From assembly GCA_024279075.1 (NCBI GenBank), contig JAJRRX010000144.1, forward strand, positions 1 through 7,676: DNA of 7,676 nt. Reading direction: 5' to 3'. The DNA is from Alphaproteobacteria bacterium (GTDB lineage Bacteria; Pseudomonadota; Alphaproteobacteria; Rhodobacterales; Rhodobacteraceae). Shown here one piece after another: positions 6,278-7,676 of this stretch. The translations under genes and the position numbers were made by a program. The number at the start of each line of letters is the position of its first letter. The first letter of the stretch is position 1. The notes under the pieces were generated by a model that saw only the letters and a program-made list of their open reading frames with translations, was not told the DNA's origin and did not search any database.

Positions 6278-6448
6278 ATGGCAACTAACCCACCAACAGG
6301 AGACGGGCATCGCAATGGCGCGGTGCGCGGGCGTTCGCAAACCAAAACCCCGTCTGGGCATTACGTGAAGCGTGATACTAAGACAGGGCGATTTATGGAT
6401 GTTAAGACATCTAGCAAGACACCCTTCAAAGGTGTCCGCAAAGAATAG
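6278..6448 (+). CDS. 56-residue basic small protein, unknown function (second of pair)
   Basis: AGGAGG at 6267-6272 lies 5 bases before the ATG, which decides the start against an in-frame TTG at 6059 that would give 129 residues and run through the previous small gene in another frame. The product is very basic and polar, with a Gly-rich start GDGHRNGAVRGRSQ (8-21), then KRDTKTGRFMDVK (31-43) and a tail PFKGVRKE (49-56). It has no cysteine, signal peptide or membrane segment. I have a general memory of short hypothetical proteins with a GDGHRxGAVR start and a TGRFMD motif in many bacteria, but of no assigned function. The charge suggests contact with nucleic acid or a ribosome-like partner; this is inference. 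A 9-bp hairpin (6456-6479) follows the stop and probably ends the transcript. Confidence 0.8.
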   Translation: MATNPPTGDGHRNGAVRGRSQTKTPSGHYVKRDTKTGRFMDVKTSSKTPFKGVRKE

Positions 6449-6455
6449 TAACAAC

Positions 6456-6479
6456 GGTGGGGGCGGCTTCGCCCTCACC
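6456..6479 (+). terminator. probable terminator after the small-gene pair
   Basis: GGTGGGGGC (6456-6464) pairs with GCCCTCACC (6471-6479) over nine positions with one G-U pair and a 6-base loop GGCTTC. The T-tract after it is short (AATTT), so termination may be incomplete or helped by Rho. Confidence 0.6.
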
Positions 6480-6561
6480 AATTTCGTGCTAAACTAAGTA
6501 ATCATCTGCTGGGCGCGCGAAATTCCACCGAAAGCAGCCGTTTAGTAAGGGAGTAGAGCTT

Positions 6562-7065
6562 TTGTCAACCAAAAATATGAACAACCCAATTTTTGGACCC
6601 GCTCAAAACCCGATGCCTGTAAGCAACGGGCCAGAGGGGTTTCATTGGCTGCGGCAGGGGTTGCTGGGCGGCACGCCTTTGCCGAATGACTTTGCCGCCT
6701 TGCAGAAGGTAGGCACCAAGCTTCTGGTCTCGCTCACCGCCGAATGGCAGCCGGATGAGGCCCTGATTGCCCGCTACGGGATGCGCTCGCTTTATGCTCC
6801 GATTCCTGATTTCCAGCCACCCAGCATCGCGCAGGCTGAGCAGATTTGTGTGGCGGCAGCGGCCTACACACAGCGCGGCGAGGCTGTGGTGTTTCATTGT
6901 CAGGCAGGTAAGGGGCGCACCGGTACCCTGCTGGCGGCGATGCTGATTTGGGCAGGGCAGGGGGCTGAGGCGGCCCTTGCAGAAACACGCGGGCAGAATG
7001 CCGCGTGGATCGAAACCGAGGGGCAGCTCGCCTTTTTGAGCCGTTTTGCCGACAGCCTAGCCTGA
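6562..7065 (+). CDS. dual-specificity / tyrosine protein phosphatase family protein
   Basis: This cytoplasmic cysteine phosphatase has the signature HCQAGKGRTG at residues 112-121, giving the CX5R loop with nucleophile Cys113 and Arg119. Asp83 in PIPDFQPP is placed as the general acid. The early part (residues 27-60, GFHWLRQGLLGGTPLP and LLVSLT) fits the fold of CDKN3-like and related atypical dual-specificity phosphatases. At 167 residues it is a single-domain enzyme with no signal or membrane segment. The start is TTG at 6562, with AAGGGAG (6547-6553) 8 bases upstream; the in-frame ATG at 6577 is 23 bases from that site and would lose only five residues. TTG initiation may mean low expression. 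The substrate may be protein, phosphoinositide or nucleotide, and cannot be told from sequence. It may be co-transcribed with the next gene, 46 bases downstream. Confidence 0.88.
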   Translation: MSTKNMNNPIFGPAQNPMPVSNGPEGFHWLRQGLLGGTPLPNDFAALQKVGTKLLVSLTAEWQPDEALIARYGMRSLYAPIPDFQPPSIAQAEQICVAAAAYTQRGEAVVFHCQAGKGRTGTLLAAMLIWAGQGAEAALAETRGQNAAWIETEGQLAFLSRFADSLA

Positions 7066-7100
7066 GGGGTGGCCCCGTGCTAGGCTGGCCAAAACCAGCC
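7053..7100 (+). promoter_or_regulatory. two mutually exclusive hairpins between the phosphatase and the next gene
   Basis: CAGCCTAGC (7053-7061) pairs perfectly with GCTAGGCTG (7079-7087), enclosing an inner GGGG-TGG-CCCC hairpin (7066-7076); this compound structure spans the phosphatase stop codon. A second stem, GGCTGG (7083-7088) with CCAGCC (7095-7100), shares bases 7083-7087 with the first, so only one can form at a time. No T-run follows either. The start of the next gene is 11 bases after the second stem. Confidence 0.5.
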
Positions 7101-7111
7101 GAAAGCCAAAT

Positions 7112-7600
7112 ATGCGCCTTATCCTGATCCTCACCCTCATTTTTGCCACCCCCTTGCAGGCAGGCGCGCCCTTCAGCCGCAGTTTTTCCGGCGTGTGGCA
7201 TGGGGTTGGTATCCAGACTGACGGGTCGGATTGGAGCATGGAGCTAACGCTTGGCCCAACCCTTGGCGTGGTGCGCTACCCGAGCCTGCGCTGCGGCGGC
7301 AGGTGGCAATTCCTTAACGAAACCGCCAACAGTTTATCGGGCGTTGAGATCATTGATTACGGGTTGGAAAACTGCATTGAAACGGGCGAGATTTACCTAC
7401 AACCCGCCCAAAATGACCAGATGATTTTTATGTGGTGCGGAGAGGAAGAGGGCGTCAGCGCCCTTGCGGTGCTCTCGCGAAACTCTCCAGCTTCAGCGCC
7501 CTATGAAGCCCAAAAACAGGCCTCTCAGGCCGCGCTCGATGCCCTTGGATACGCCCTTGGCAACATCACCTGTCAAGGCAGTAAATGGCTTGGCGTTTAG
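7112..7600 (+). CDS. secreted four-cysteine protein of unknown function
   Basis: This 162-residue protein starts with a clear signal peptide (residues 1-17, hydrophobic core and LQA cleavage site). The mature part has four cysteines (61, 88, 109, 154), suggesting two periplasmic disulfides, and looks like a beta-barrel or lipocalin-like fold: FSGVWHGVG (25-33), WSMELTLG (41-48), VRYPSLRCGGRW (54-65), IIDYGLENC (80-88). I recall the pattern of a GxW start followed by YPSLxCGG in exported hypothetical proteins, but have no function for it. The ribosome binding site is weak (GAAAG, 7101-7105, 6 bases before the ATG). It may depend on transcription from the phosphatase gene, through the alternative hairpins just upstream. 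Confidence 0.8.
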   Translation: MRLILILTLIFATPLQAGAPFSRSFSGVWHGVGIQTDGSDWSMELTLGPTLGVVRYPSLRCGGRWQFLNETANSLSGVEIIDYGLENCIETGEIYLQPAQNDQMIFMWCGEEEGVSALAVLSRNSPASAPYEAQKQASQAALDALGYALGNITCQGSKWLGV

Positions 7601-7602
7601 GG

Positions 7603-7624
7603 CGCTTTTCCCCCGTTAAAAGCG
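7603..7624 (+). repeat. 7-bp inverted repeat after the last gene
   Basis: CGCTTTT (7603-7609) and AAAAGCG (7618-7624) form a perfect 7-bp stem with an 8-base loop three bases after the stop codon. No T-run follows, so it is at best a weak or Rho-assisted terminator. Its right end touches the -35 of the promoter that follows. Confidence 0.45.
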
Positions 7625-7652
7625 TGACATTCCGGCGCAATTCCCATATATT
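7624..7652 (+). promoter_or_regulatory. sigma-70-type promoter for a gene beyond the window
   Basis: GTGACA (7624-7629) and TATATT (7647-7652) are separated by exactly 17 bases, each with five of six consensus matches. The RNA start would fall near 7659. Its gene lies past the right edge. Confidence 0.6.
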
Positions 7653-7665
7653 GTGGGCAACAATA
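7649..7665 (+). promoter_or_regulatory. candidate operator overlapping the -10 and start site
   Basis: TATTGT (7649-7654) and ACAATA (7660-7665) form a perfect 6+6 inverted repeat with a 5-base spacer. It covers the end of the -10 and the predicted RNA start, the position of a repressor site. The regulator is unknown. Confidence 0.45.
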
Positions 7666-7676
7666 CGGGGATACAC

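Noticed and set aside
5974..6345. A 123-residue open frame on the minus strand
   Set aside because: It lies across two plus-strand small genes with strong ribosome binding sites and has an odd, basic, Cys-rich composition typical of a shadow frame.
6059..6448. A single 129-residue protein starting at TTG 6059
   Set aside because: It has no suitably placed ribosome binding site and would overlap the 46-residue gene. The ATG at 6278 has AGGAGG 5 bases upstream and begins the recognisable basic protein.
5676..6560. A CRISPR array, insertion sequence or integrated element
   Set aside because: No regularly spaced repeats, terminal inverted repeats, transposase, integrase or tRNA edge could be found, although the stretch looks accessory.
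7641..7657. A NrdR box at the right-edge promoter
   Set aside because: The AT-rich core between the outer C and G is seven bases rather than the eight of the consensus, and only one site is visible in the window.

Overview
The window looks like chromosomal DNA of an alphaproteobacterium, most likely a member of the Rhodobacteraceae/Roseobacter group. The reasons are a three-gene operon of the SHP (sphaeroides heme protein) type, the style of the SelO and aspartate-semialdehyde dehydrogenase proteins, strong Shine-Dalgarno sites, and moderately high GC coding DNA. This assignment rests on recollection of families, not on a search.

Layout. Positions 1-66 may hold the tail of a gene that starts before the window, and 67-204 is a G-rich leader. 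Positions 205-2222 are a tight operon: a membrane cytochrome b561 fused to a diheme cytochrome c domain, the oxygen-binding cytochrome SHP, and a free diheme cytochrome c (DHC). Overlap and spacing (ATGA overlap, then 12 bases) imply one transcript. A short exported protein runs the other way (2219-2572) and shares its stop site with DHC. selO (2619-3995) is divergent from it and convergent with a small membrane-anchored protein of unknown function (4003-4443, minus), whose promoter can be read. asd (4602-5624) follows and ends in a clear intrinsic terminator.

Positions 5676-6560 look accessory. They hold a long non-coding stretch with stem-loops and a three-codon reading frame behind a perfect ribosome binding site, then two very small genes (46 and 56 residues), each with a strong ribosome binding site and separated by a perfect 10-bp hairpin. 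This small-protein pair is the best candidate here for something undescribed. After it come a TTG-initiated dual-specificity/tyrosine phosphatase, a compound hairpin, a secreted four-cysteine protein, and at the right edge a good sigma-70-type promoter with an overlapping palindrome that must serve a gene beyond the window.

How the genes work together: the first operon reads as an electron chain from the quinone pool through b561 to periplasmic diheme cytochromes and then SHP, which can bind small gaseous ligands. The other genes are single functions (protein AMPylation, lysine/threonine/methionine precursor synthesis, phosphatase) with no visible link to that chain.
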